Shown here: positions 1 through 7,914 of the stretch, piece after piece
Numbering within the stretch: position 1 is the first letter of the stretch
Layout: every line of letters begins with the position of its first letter
Assembly (NCBI GenBank): GCA_021792135.1
Contig: JAJYVF010000036.1
Span: 1-48,803 of the forward strand
Source of the DNA: Acidobacteriota bacterium
GTDB taxonomy: Bacteria > Acidobacteriota > Terriglobia > Terriglobales > Acidobacteriaceae
DNA length: 48,803 bases
Reading direction: 5' to 3'
Position numbers and translations under genes: made by a program
The notes under the pieces: model-generated
What the model was told of the DNA's origin: nothing
What the model saw: the letters and a program-made list of their open reading frames with translations, nothing else
The model's database searches: none

Positions 1-1734
1 CAATTTTACGGGCTGCCCCTTGCGGAGATGAACCCATCCCAGGTTCGAGCCGCCCCCGAAAGTCGCCGCGACCTGCGTACCACCCAGCGAGACTCTCGCA
101 AAGATGCCGTTGGCCTTAACGCCGAGCATGTAGTCGCCCGTCTCGTTGGGATTAAGGAAACCGGTCCATTGCACAGTAAGCGCGGACTTTCCTTGCGCCT
201 GCTGAGGAAGGTTGCTCTGGTTCAAATCCACGGCGGGTTCGACGCGTGAGATAAGTAGAGAGGGCTTCGGAGCGGATGGAGAAAGGAGCGTGCCTGATCT
301 GTATTCGGCTTCGAGGCCGGATTTGCCGTTGGGCGTAGTGAACAACGCAGCGGGCACAAGACTACCTTGGTTTGAAAGGAAGTTGGTTCCGGGAACATAG
401 GTAATCTTCGCATCGGGAAACGCAGCTTTTATTCCCTCCATCACGCTGACCGGATGAGTCGGAATGCCATTGTAGTTGCCAAACAGCACGGCGGTTTGAT
501 CCGCCAGCGGACCGACAACCGCAATTCGCTTTACCGACTTCTTTATAGGCAGCACGCCATTATTCTTCAGCAGAACCATGGATTCCTCGGCGAGCCGCTG
601 CGCGAGTGCGCGATGCGCCGGGCTGTTGAGCTGCTTGGGGTCGATGTGATCGTAGGGAACCATCGACGGAGGATCAAACAGCCCCAGTTTGATCCGCGCT
701 GTGTACAGCCGGATTAACGCTGCGTCGATCGCGCTTTCGGAGAGATACCCCTCCTGCACCGCCTTGAGGTACGGCTTGTAGTCGCTGCCGTCTGCAGGGG
801 CAGTGAACCCAAAACACTCGTTGTCCATGCCGCGTTCGAGAGAGATCGCGGAAGCCTGGGCCAACGTGGGCCTGTAATGGTGACCAGTGAAGATGTCGTG
901 CACAGCATCGCAATCGGAGACCACGTAGCCCTGGAATTGCCATGCGCCGCGCAAGATGTGTTGCAGCAGGAATTGGTTGGCGCAATCTGGCTGGCCGTTC
1001 AGAGCGGTGTAAGCGCACATGATGGAATCCGCATGGCCGTCTACGACTGCGGCGCGGAAGGCAGGAAGATATGTGTCATTTAGATCGTGCTTGCTGATGT
1101 CATAGTCTGCGAAGTGACGAATTGGTTCAGGCCCGCTATGTGCATCAAAATGCTTGGGCGTCGAAATCGCGAGATAGTACTTCGCGTTGCCGCCCTGCAT
1201 CCCGGTGACAAAAGCCACGCCCATGCGCGCCGTCAGGAAGGGATCTTCGCCGTAAGTTTCCTGGCCGCGTCCCCAGCGGGGATCGCGAAAGATGTTAAGA
1301 TTCGGGGCCCAGAAATCGAGGCCATGAAAAATGGCCGAGTTTCCATCGTGCTCCGACTCTGCATACACAATGCGACCTTCGATTCCAATAGCCCTAGCCA
1401 TCTCATGAACACCCGGCACATCGAAGGTTGCAGCAAGGCCGATTGGCTCCGGGAACACAGTGGTGCCCTTCACGAAGCCGACGACTCCATGCAGGGCTTC
1501 GCTCCACCAGTTGTAGGAGGGCACTCCGAGGCGCGGAATGGCGCGCGACTCGTTGGTGAGCTGTGAGACCTTTTCCTCAAGTGTCATACGGTGCACGAGG
1601 TCGGCCGCACGCTGCTCGGGGGGCAGGTTCGTGTTCAGATACGGCGGTTGCGGCGGCTGTTGCGCGCCCGCTATGCAGGCCGCTCCGCAGCCTAACAGTC
1701 CCGTTATAAAGAACCACAACAATGAAGTTTTCAT
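1..1734 (-). CDS. Glycoside hydrolase family 3 (beta-xylosidase/beta-glucosidase type) with PA14 insertion, 3' end cut by window
   Basis: Secreted or periplasmic exo-glycosidase that probably removes terminal xylose or glucose from plant oligosaccharides. The frame is open from the ATG at 1734 to the window edge (578 codons). It begins with a hydrophobic signal peptide (MKTSLLWFFITGLLG...). GH3 motifs follow in order: NWWSEALHGV, NIFRDPRWGRGQE, KHFDAHSG and VVSDCDAV. The first Asp of the last motif, about residue 274, is the expected nucleophile. A second-domain stretch (MVLLKNNGVLPI, VVGPLAD) precedes a PA14-like module (about 455-578, with VQWTGFLNP and GDYMLGV), an insertion seen in many GH3 enzymes. 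The ALHGV and SDCDAV wording favours the xylosidase-like subgroup, but substrate cannot be read from sequence. A strong GGGAGGAG ribosome site precedes the start. The C-terminal fibronectin-like domain would lie outside the window. Confidence 0.93.
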   Translation of the reverse strand, partial: MKTSLLWFFITGLLGCGAACIAGAQQPPQPPYLNTNLPPEQRAADLVHRMTLEEKVSQLTNESRAIPRLGVPSYNWWSEALHGVVGFVKGTTVFPEPIGLAATFDVPGVHEMARAIGIEGRIVYAESEHDGNSAIFHGLDFWAPNLNIFRDPRWGRGQETYGEDPFLTARMGVAFVTGMQGGNAKYYLAISTPKHFDAHSGPEPIRHFADYDISKHDLNDTYLPAFRAAVVDGHADSIMCAYTALNGQPDCANQFLLQHILRGAWQFQGYVVSDCDAVHDIFTGHHYRPTLAQASAISLERGMDNECFGFTAPADGSDYKPYLKAVQEGYLSESAIDAALIRLYTARIKLGLFDPPSMVPYDHIDPKQLNSPAHRALAQRLAEESMVLLKNNGVLPIKKSVKRIAVVGPLADQTAVLFGNYNGIPTHPVSVMEGIKAAFPDAKITYVPGTNFLSNQGSLVPAALFTTPNGKSGLEAEYRSGTLLSPSAPKPSLLISRVEPAVDLNQSNLPQQAQGKSALTVQWTGFLNPNETGDYMLGVKANGIFARVSLGGTQVAATFGGGSNLGWVHLRKGQPVKL

Positions 1735-1943
1735 GCTCTCCTCCCGCGGCCAACATGCGGCGCACTCAGTTGTACAGCAAAAATGAACTGGTTAACCCTG
1801 GCTCACCCCACCAGGTACAAGCCTGGAGGTCAACAAATATTCTCCCCCGAAAAACTTGTTCATCTCGGATTTCAGGGCGAGGACATCAGGAGTCTCCCGG
1901 CGCCTCCGGATCTCTCATCCGAGCACCCACGAACCGCCGCTGT

Positions 1944-3161
1944 TTACTTGGCCGGCGGCTCTGGACCGTTCTTCGGCCTGCCTCTCTGTTGCGCCGCATG
2001 AAGCTCGGTAAAGATCGTGTTTTGGCTGGCCTCGTTCAGACTCTTGGTCTTCGCAAACTCCGCTTTCGCCGCATCCCGCTTCCCCAAAGCCATATACAGC
2101 CTCCCCAGACGCCAGTGCACGTCCACGTCATTCGGCGCGAGTTTAGCGGCCGTCTCTAACTGCCGCAGTGCATCCTGCTTGCGGCCGGCATCGGAATATA
2201 GGATGCCCAGATCCAGATGCGCGCGAGGCAATCCGGGTTCGATGCGAACGGCTTTCTCAAGCAAGGGCAGAGCGTCAGCCGGCTCATTCATTTGTATATA
2301 GCAATCAGCGAGGAAAGCCATGGCGTCGGCTTCATCGGGAACAATTTTAAGTTCGGCCTTGAACTCCTGCACCGCCTCTGGGAGTTTATTTTGACCCCAC
2401 AGTAGATAACCTAGCCCGAAATGCGCGTACGGCAATTGCGGATCTGCCTTGACCGCGGCGCGGAATTCCTGCGTAGCGCCGGCCTTGTTCTTCATCTCGT
2501 CGTATGCCTCGCCGGCCAGCATGTCCGCTTCTGCTGAGTTGGGATTCAATTCCAGTATCTGATGGTAAGTATCAAGCACACATGAATATTGTTTCGTCCA
2601 CATACAGCTCTGCGCGAGCAAAAAACGGTAAGGAAGATTATGCGGATCGCTCACGGTTGCTTTTCGCAGATAAGGAATCGCTTGAGCATATTCGCCCAAG
2701 CCGTAGTCGGCCAGCCCTATCAGCGTCCCCATGCGCAACGCTTCGGGCGAGAAAGGAGGCTGGCTTTTTAGTAATCGGGAAAAGATTTCGATGGCCGCCT
2801 TCATTTGGCCTGATTTGAACAGCGCAAGTCCGAGATCAAGGCGCACGCCCGGCATCTCCGCGTCAATGGCCAGCGCTTTACGATAGAGAGGCACCGCCGC
2901 CTGGTAATGCGTTTGGAGCGCCTCCAGCAAGCCCAGGTGAGCGTAAGCTTCCGCATTGTTGGGATGCATCTGGAGGACGGCGCGCCATGCGGCTTCGGCC
3001 TGTACATATTGCTTCTGCTGTTCCAGCGCCAGCGCCGTTTCCCGCTGCCGGCCGGGCGCGAGCGGCAATTGGGCCAGGCCATTGGCGATTGTAAGCAGGA
3101 AAAGTGACACTCCGACTAACCCGTATTTGACGGCCGGGCTCACGTTCACCTCTTTCCGCAT
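1944..3161 (-). CDS. Secreted tetratricopeptide-repeat protein
   Basis: A 405-residue protein with an N-terminal signal or anchor (KYGLVGVSLFLLTIANGLAQ) followed by about nine tandem TPR units covering nearly the whole mature chain. Examples are AEAAWRAVLQMHPNNAEAY, AVPLYRKALAIDAEMPG and ALPLLEKAVRIEPGLPRAHL. TPRs are protein-protein interaction scaffolds. No catalytic domain is visible, so a role in envelope assembly or partner recruitment is only inference. The ATG at 3161 has a poor ribosome site. An in-frame GTG at 3143, preceded by AGAGGTGAAC, would also give a clean signal peptide. The gene sits downstream of the TonB receptor gene on the same strand, but a terminator lies between them, so it probably has its own promoter. 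A 13-bp word shared with the receptor leader lies 27-39 nt upstream. Confidence 0.88.
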   Translation of the reverse strand: MRKEVNVSPAVKYGLVGVSLFLLTIANGLAQLPLAPGRQRETALALEQQKQYVQAEAAWRAVLQMHPNNAEAYAHLGLLEALQTHYQAAVPLYRKALAIDAEMPGVRLDLGLALFKSGQMKAAIEIFSRLLKSQPPFSPEALRMGTLIGLADYGLGEYAQAIPYLRKATVSDPHNLPYRFLLAQSCMWTKQYSCVLDTYHQILELNPNSAEADMLAGEAYDEMKNKAGATQEFRAAVKADPQLPYAHFGLGYLLWGQNKLPEAVQEFKAELKIVPDEADAMAFLADCYIQMNEPADALPLLEKAVRIEPGLPRAHLDLGILYSDAGRKQDALRQLETAAKLAPNDVDVHWRLGRLYMALGKRDAAKAEFAKTKSLNEASQNTIFTELHAAQQRGRPKNGPEPPAK

Positions 3162-3187
3162 CTTCGCTCACACAGCCGGTTCTACGC

Positions 3188-3200
3188 AATCCGCACAGTG
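3188..3200. repeat. 13-bp word AATCCGCACAGTG, copy 1
   Basis: AATCCGCACAGTG occurs here, 27-39 nt upstream of the TPR gene start. It recurs identically at 6897-6909, upstream of the TonB receptor start, in the same orientation. A shared regulator site is possible but unproven. A 12-bp match to the reverse complement also occurs inside the coding sequence near 11116, which warns that chance is an option. Confidence 0.4.
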
Positions 3201-3208
3201 AAGGTGCA

Positions 3209-3250
3209 GAAACAGAAAATAGGCGCGGCAAAACTTGCGTTGCCGCGCCT
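3209..3250 (-). terminator. Rho-independent terminator of the TonB receptor gene
   Basis: On the minus strand, an 11-bp perfect stem AGGCGCGGCAA / TTGCCGCGCCT (plus coordinates 3240-3250 and 3221-3231) encloses an 8-nt loop. It is followed directly by a T-rich tail ATTTTCTGTTTC. It begins 21 nt after the stop codon of the receptor gene at 3271, the expected position for an intrinsic terminator. Confidence 0.85.
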
Positions 3251-3270
3251 TCGTTAGGGAACATTACAAT

Positions 3271-6200
3271 TCAGAACATAAACTTGCCGCCAAGCTCCAG
3301 CACCCTGGGGCTCCAGTCGCTGGTCACCTGGCCGAAGTTCGGATCTACAGAGCCGGTATCGAGGTTCTGAAAATCAGTGTGGTTGAAGGTGTTGAATGAC
3401 TCAAAGCGAAATTGGAATCTCGGTCCTGTTTCTCGCCCCGTCAAGAAGATGTCCTTGTACAAGGACAGGTTCCAGTTGATCAAGCCTGGCCCCACCACCG
3501 CATCCTTTCTAGCATTGCCAAACCCTTCGTTCGGGCCGCCCATCCACGGCGCGACCGGCGTGGCAAAGGAACTGGTGTTGAACCATGCCTTCTGTGTCTT
3601 CGGATAACTCACCTTGGAAACCAGGTTAGGACGATCAGTCGTATCACCGCCGAGGCCTAACACGTCCGCACCGTTATAGACAATCTGAGTTGCGGTCCCG
3701 CTATGCGCCTCGGTGATTCCGGAGATCGTCCAGCCGCCTAGCGCTTCACGTTCTGCAAGACTGCCGCTCTCCCGGAAGAACGGGAGCGTATAGATGTAGG
3801 TGGCGTTGAAGATCTGGCGCTGGTCATACCCCAAGTCGGAGCCGTAATCGTAGTGGGGATCGAAGGGATCGGAAAGGATGTTCAGATCGTTTTGAACGTA
3901 GTCGAGAAGGTGAGACCAAGTGTAGGCAAACGTCATCGCAAGCCCATGTATGTTTTCCATCCGCAACGACGCCTGAAGAGAATTGTAGTTGAAGCTGGTT
4001 GTATTTTCCTCCTGGACGACGCCGGCGTATCCCGGATATTGGCGATAGAGGTTTGCGTTCACCGTACCGTTGGCAACGCCCTCGCGAAGGTCGTACGGAT
4101 TCGTTGGGTTCGCGGAATCGGTCAAAGGCAGGGTATTAATCCCCCGGTCGTTGTTCTGATCCCACCCGCCTGAGCCGACGTACTGCACCCCCATGAGCAT
4201 ATTTGCTTGGAGCTGGTGCTCGACGCCCAGGCTGTAGGTCGCGGTGCCTGGCTCTGGGTAGTGGTATTCAATGTTCGTCATTGTCGAAGGAAAGGTCTGC
4301 GAGGTGGTTTGTCCGGTCAAGACGCTGGTGTGCGGATCGGAGAAAAAGACATTGGTTGCCGAGGGCTGATAGGCAAAGGGAGGATCCAAGGCCGCATTGT
4401 ACACATCGTTGCCCTGAACACGCTCATAGAACACTCCAGCCCCGCCCCGGAGAACGGTCTTTCCGGTTCCAAAAATATCGTAGTCGAAGCCAAGACGCGG
4501 CTCGATGGTATAGTAGTCGTTCGCCACGTTATATTTGGTGAAGCCGTTCACGCCTGCTTCCCTCATGCCATTCAGATAGAAGGGTTCTCCGTTTGTATTG
4601 CATCGCTGCGTATTGCAACTGAACGTCGTAAGCGCAGACGGATTGATGGTTCCGGCGGCAGTGAGAGGATAGGGTAGCGAGTAGTTGTAATCAGCCGGCA
4701 CAAAGTTTGCCCACATGTTGTACCGCTCATAGGTGCGGGGCAAGTAGTCATAGCGAAGCCCAAGGTTCAGAACCAGCCGCGGGGTGACATGCCAGTTGTC
4801 GTTGCCGTAGAAGAAGATGTTGTTGTTCACCCAATGCTTTGGCGTCAGGGTCTGCAATTGGGTGAAGCTGTTGGCGAGACCGAGCATCCAGTTGATATAG
4901 GAGTCGTGGCTGAAGGCGCTGTTGGAGAAGGCCGCGCTTCCCTGTGTGTTTGCCTGCAACTGCTGGTTCTTGTAATCGTGCAGGATGCCAGCGCCGAATT
5001 TGAGCTCGTGGCGGCCGATCGTCCAAGAAAGATCGTCGCGGTATTCGAACCCTTCGTAGCCGTTCCTCCATGGGAAGTAGGCTTCGGTCCAGGTCGTACT
5101 CAGCGGCGCCCCTTGCAGGTCGATTTCCGGCATGTCATTTCCGGCGTTATCCGACACCGGGAAGAAGCTGGATGCCGTCCATCCGCTGGGTATTCCGAAT
5201 GAATAACCTGAAGTTGAAATCGGTGCGAGACCGATCTTATTACCGCTGTAATCAACCGAGGTTTCGTTGAGCAGGTTGGGGGCGTAGGTCTGCGTAAGCG
5301 TGATCACGACGGAGTAGGCGGGGTTGGTCATCGAGGTTCCCACCGTCGGATAGTCGTTGCCGGTCCACAAGGGCGGGAAGAACGAGGTGGAAACAGCGTC
5401 ATGGACGAAATGGCCCATCAGTTGCATCTTGCTGTTGATGGTGTGATCGATGCGCACCACGTCCTCGCGGACATAGGTGGGTTGCGGAATGGACGAAATG
5501 AACTGGTATCCATTGGACAGGTTCGGCTTGGGAAAGCCCAAATTGACTTGGCGGACGGCATTCTGATCCAAAAGGTTGGCGGGAATCACATACTGCCCGC
5601 TCGCGTTGGTCGGGAATGGCTGGCCCGGAGTCAGGCTATCGCTGGTCTCCAAACCTGTATAGGCCGTGTTGTTGGGCAGGGCTGGAACGATGGGAGCGGT
5701 TTTGTCCCCCGGAGGCAACGTGTAAAGGAGCGGCTGGCCCAGCGCCGGGAAATTACTCTTCATCACGGTGTTGATCACCGAGGGCGAGCTGCCCTGGATC
5801 AGCCTCCGCCATTCTTCGTTCACGAAGAAGAAGGTCCGTCTCTTATCGGTGTTATAGACGTGAGGGATGAACAGCGGGCCGCCCAAGTTGCCGCCCGGCT
5901 CGTTGAGCATAAACTCCGGCCGCCCATTGCCGGCCTGCTTGTTGAAATAATCGTTGGCGTTATAGTCTGTGTTCCGGTTGTATTCGTACAGCTCTCCGTG
6001 GTATTGGCTGGTCCCGGACTTGATGACCATGATAATGGTTCCGCCAGAGCCGATACCGTAGTCAGGACTGTAGTTGCTGGAGAGCGTTCTGAACTCGGCA
6101 ATCGAGTCCTGCGCAGGCAGAAGCATGTAGCACCCGCCGCAGCCGCGGTCATTCAGTTCGCCCCCGTCGAGCAGATAAACATTGTGGGTCGTCCTGGTGC

Positions 6201-6816
6201 CGTTGAAACTGAGCCCGTTTGCGGAGGTTAACGCATTGACGCCGCCAAAAGACGGAAGGGTATTGGATACGCCGGTGCCAAGAGCGGCGAGTTGGACGAT
6301 GTTGCGGCCGTTGGTTGCAAGGTTTTCTACTTGCCGCTCACCGATCAAAGTGCTCACTTCGGCGGTTTGGGTCTGCACCTGCAAGGCTTGGGCGGCGACA
6401 GTAACCGTCTGCGCTTGGGCGCCCACATTGAGCTTGGCATCCTCCTCCAGGGTTGTAGCCACGCTTACCACAATGCCCGTCCGCGTAAATTTCGCAAAGC
6501 CGGGGGCGGTGACCACCAGCGTGAAAGTGCCAACGCCGAGGTTCGCAATCCGATAGACTCCGACCGCGTTGGATTTGACGGTTCTTGTCACTCCCGTCGC
6601 GTTGGCGGTGAGCGTGATGGTGGCGTTAGGGATCACGGCGCCCGTCGTATCGGTCACCGTACCGCTAATCGTTGCATTTTCTTGACTTCGCGCCAAAGGC
6701 GTGAAAACGAGTAGTAGTACTGCGGCTACCGCTGCGCACATCGCCACGCGCTTCCGCAACGATCCGTTCTCAGACACTACCGGCAAACTGTGAATGAATT
6801 TTCCGAGCAAATGCAT
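3271..6816 (-). CDS. Oar-like TonB-dependent receptor with carboxypeptidase-regulatory domain
   Basis: A large outer-membrane transporter or adhesin-type receptor of 1181 residues. After a basic N-terminus and a hydrophobic signal (AAVAAVLLLVFTPLARSQ) comes a carboxypeptidase-regulatory-like domain at about residues 47-120 (ATISGTVTDTTGAVIPNATI, GVYRIANLGVGTFTLVV). A plug-like region follows (LATNGRNIVQLAALG, FNGTRTTHNVYLLDGGELND), then a long barrel with alternating aromatic strands, ending in GGKFMF, a typical barrel terminus. The start is well supported: GGAGG lies 7 nt before the ATG. Acidobacteria carry dozens of such receptors and their ligands are mostly unknown; carbohydrate uptake is plausible because of the nearby GH3 gene. 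It has its own promoter (7206-7234), a long leader and its own terminator, so it is probably monocistronic. Confidence 0.93.
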   Translation of the reverse strand: MHLLGKFIHSLPVVSENGSLRKRVAMCAAVAAVLLLVFTPLARSQENATISGTVTDTTGAVIPNATITLTANATGVTRTVKSNAVGVYRIANLGVGTFTLVVTAPGFAKFTRTGIVVSVATTLEEDAKLNVGAQAQTVTVAAQALQVQTQTAEVSTLIGERQVENLATNGRNIVQLAALGTGVSNTLPSFGGVNALTSANGLSFNGTRTTHNVYLLDGGELNDRGCGGCYMLLPAQDSIAEFRTLSSNYSPDYGIGSGGTIIMVIKSGTSQYHGELYEYNRNTDYNANDYFNKQAGNGRPEFMLNEPGGNLGGPLFIPHVYNTDKRRTFFFVNEEWRRLIQGSSPSVINTVMKSNFPALGQPLLYTLPPGDKTAPIVPALPNNTAYTGLETSDSLTPGQPFPTNASGQYVIPANLLDQNAVRQVNLGFPKPNLSNGYQFISSIPQPTYVREDVVRIDHTINSKMQLMGHFVHDAVSTSFFPPLWTGNDYPTVGTSMTNPAYSVVITLTQTYAPNLLNETSVDYSGNKIGLAPISTSGYSFGIPSGWTASSFFPVSDNAGNDMPEIDLQGAPLSTTWTEAYFPWRNGYEGFEYRDDLSWTIGRHELKFGAGILHDYKNQQLQANTQGSAAFSNSAFSHDSYINWMLGLANSFTQLQTLTPKHWVNNNIFFYGNDNWHVTPRLVLNLGLRYDYLPRTYERYNMWANFVPADYNYSLPYPLTAAGTINPSALTTFSCNTQRCNTNGEPFYLNGMREAGVNGFTKYNVANDYYTIEPRLGFDYDIFGTGKTVLRGGAGVFYERVQGNDVYNAALDPPFAYQPSATNVFFSDPHTSVLTGQTTSQTFPSTMTNIEYHYPEPGTATYSLGVEHQLQANMLMGVQYVGSGGWDQNNDRGINTLPLTDSANPTNPYDLREGVANGTVNANLYRQYPGYAGVVQEENTTSFNYNSLQASLRMENIHGLAMTFAYTWSHLLDYVQNDLNILSDPFDPHYDYGSDLGYDQRQIFNATYIYTLPFFRESGSLAEREALGGWTISGITEAHSGTATQIVYNGADVLGLGGDTTDRPNLVSKVSYPKTQKAWFNTSSFATPVAPWMGGPNEGFGNARKDAVVGPGLINWNLSLYKDIFLTGRETGPRFQFRFESFNTFNHTDFQNLDTGSVDPNFGQVTSDWSPRVLELGGKFMF

Positions 6817-6896
6817 GACTTGCCTCCGGGCAAAGAGTTGTTAGTCAAAACTTGATGCGGAATTCACTGCGGTCGCAAAGCCCTGCTGCCTTAGGA

Positions 6897-6909
6897 AATC
6901 CGCACAGTG
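6897..6909. repeat. 13-bp word AATCCGCACAGTG, copy 2
   Basis: Identical to 3188-3200 and in the same orientation, 81-93 nt upstream of the TonB receptor start and inside the predicted leader. Possible shared regulatory element for the receptor and TPR genes. Confidence 0.4.
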
Positions 6910-7159
6910 TGAGTCTGCGCTCTTGTGTACGGAGCTTCGCCGATTGACTTAAGCCCCATCCCTACAAAAACGCCTTTGATACCCGCCAAGAATTTCGATT
7001 CCTTCCTGATCGATACGAAAATTCTGGCTCCTCTGGCTACGAGACTCCCTAACGACCCAACAGACCCCTGAGTGTTCACTTCCGCGTAGCCCTGACAGGC
7101 GCGGACCACACGGTTGAGACTTAAGACGCGGTGTAACCGCTTTCTCAATCACCGCACGA

Positions 7160-7215
7160 TGTACTCGCTTATCAAACCAAGGTTGTACTCGTGCTTATTG
7201 CCAGTGTTGTACTCG
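7160..7215. repeat. Three direct repeats of TGTACTCG at exact 24-bp spacing (putative operator array)
   Basis: TGTACTCG occurs at 7160-7167, 7184-7191 and 7208-7215, a period of exactly 24 bp. Copies 2 and 3 share an extra 5' T (TTGTACTCG). The array overlaps the -10 hexamer and the start region of the predicted minus-strand promoter of the TonB receptor gene, so a repressor bound here would block initiation. The repeat and its spacing are seen directly; the operator role is inference. Confidence 0.6.
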
Positions 7216-7234
7216 CCTGCACGACCGTTGTCAA
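7206..7234 (-). promoter_or_regulatory. Sigma-70 type promoter for the TonB receptor gene
   Basis: On the minus strand, a perfect -35 TTGACA (plus 7229-7234) is separated by 17 bp from TACAAC (plus 7206-7211), a 4/6 match to TATAAT. Transcription would start near 7200, giving a leader of about 385 nt before the ATG at 6816. The -10 hexamer is embedded in the third TGTACTCG repeat. Confidence 0.6.
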
Positions 7235-7379
7235 GAGATTTTTTATGCAGGCTCTACCGGGCAGCTTTCCCGATCCCTTCTGTTGTCTATAAATGTTTCA
7301 TATTAAACATGTTAATTGGAGACAATCAAAATCTCTATGCCCTCGCTTTACATCCTGTCCAAGATTTCCCCTTGAAAGG

Positions 7380-7456
7380 TAAAGCCATTTATCGTGGGTC
7401 ATGAGCCTACATCCTCCGGTTCGAAAATTTTTCTTTTTAAGGCTAAAGCCATTTAT
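7380..7456. repeat. Direct repeat TAAAGCCATTTAT
   Basis: The 13-bp word TAAAGCCATTTAT is present at 7380-7392 and 7444-7456, 64 bp apart, each preceded by a similar AAGG context. It lies in the A/T-rich centre of the intergenic region. No function is evident; it could be remnant DNA. Confidence 0.45.
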
Positions 7457-7914
7457 TTGAACGAGGCCACGCATTCGTTGGAGAACCAGAGCGGAGAAGA
7501 CAGCGGAGAGAATTGCTTCAATTGCCAGTTGCATCTGGTGTATCGGGCCTTCAATTGCGACCCGCAAGGGCATGAACTTGCATAGGGAAATCGTTTTCCG
7601 CGAGAACATTTTCTCAGCGCGAAACACCGGAATGGCGGGGCGGTTTGGGCTGTTTCGGAATTTCAACCCAGACTCGGCGAAGAGACTAAATTATTGCGGG
7701 CGAAATTTGTCCTAAAGCAAAACCAGCGCAGGTGTATCCCGGAAGCGCAATTGCCGGGTCTCGGCTCGTTCGCCGCAGCGCCCGAAGGGAGACCTCTATC
7801 ATGCCAAACAACGGACCGTACAGCTTGTTTTCCCATAGAGAAGAGAATGGGCTAGCTTTCTTGCCAGTTGCTGCTACCGGGCCTACACTTGCCGTAGGCA
7901 CCAAAGGGGCATGT

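Larger units (their letters stand above)
6817..7914. other. 1.1-kb intergenic region between divergent genes
   Basis: No convincing gene is present. The left half (6817-7205) would be the leader of the minus-strand receptor mRNA if the promoter at 7206-7234 is used. It contains the second copy of the 13-bp word (6897-6909). The middle (about 7240-7460) is visibly richer in A/T than the surroundings and holds a duplicated 13-bp word and a small inverted repeat ATGTTT...AAACAT near 7293-7310. The right part leads to the VWFA-related gene and contains a short hairpin (GCCTAC at 7881-7886, GTAGGC at 7894-7899) just ahead of the ribosome site. Short open frames here lack ribosome sites and resemble nothing I know. 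Confidence 0.6.

Noticed and set aside
7298-7666. A 122-codon minus-strand frame in the large intergenic gap
   Set aside because: No ribosome site, no hydrophobic or domain pattern; cannot exclude a remnant, but nothing supports a gene.
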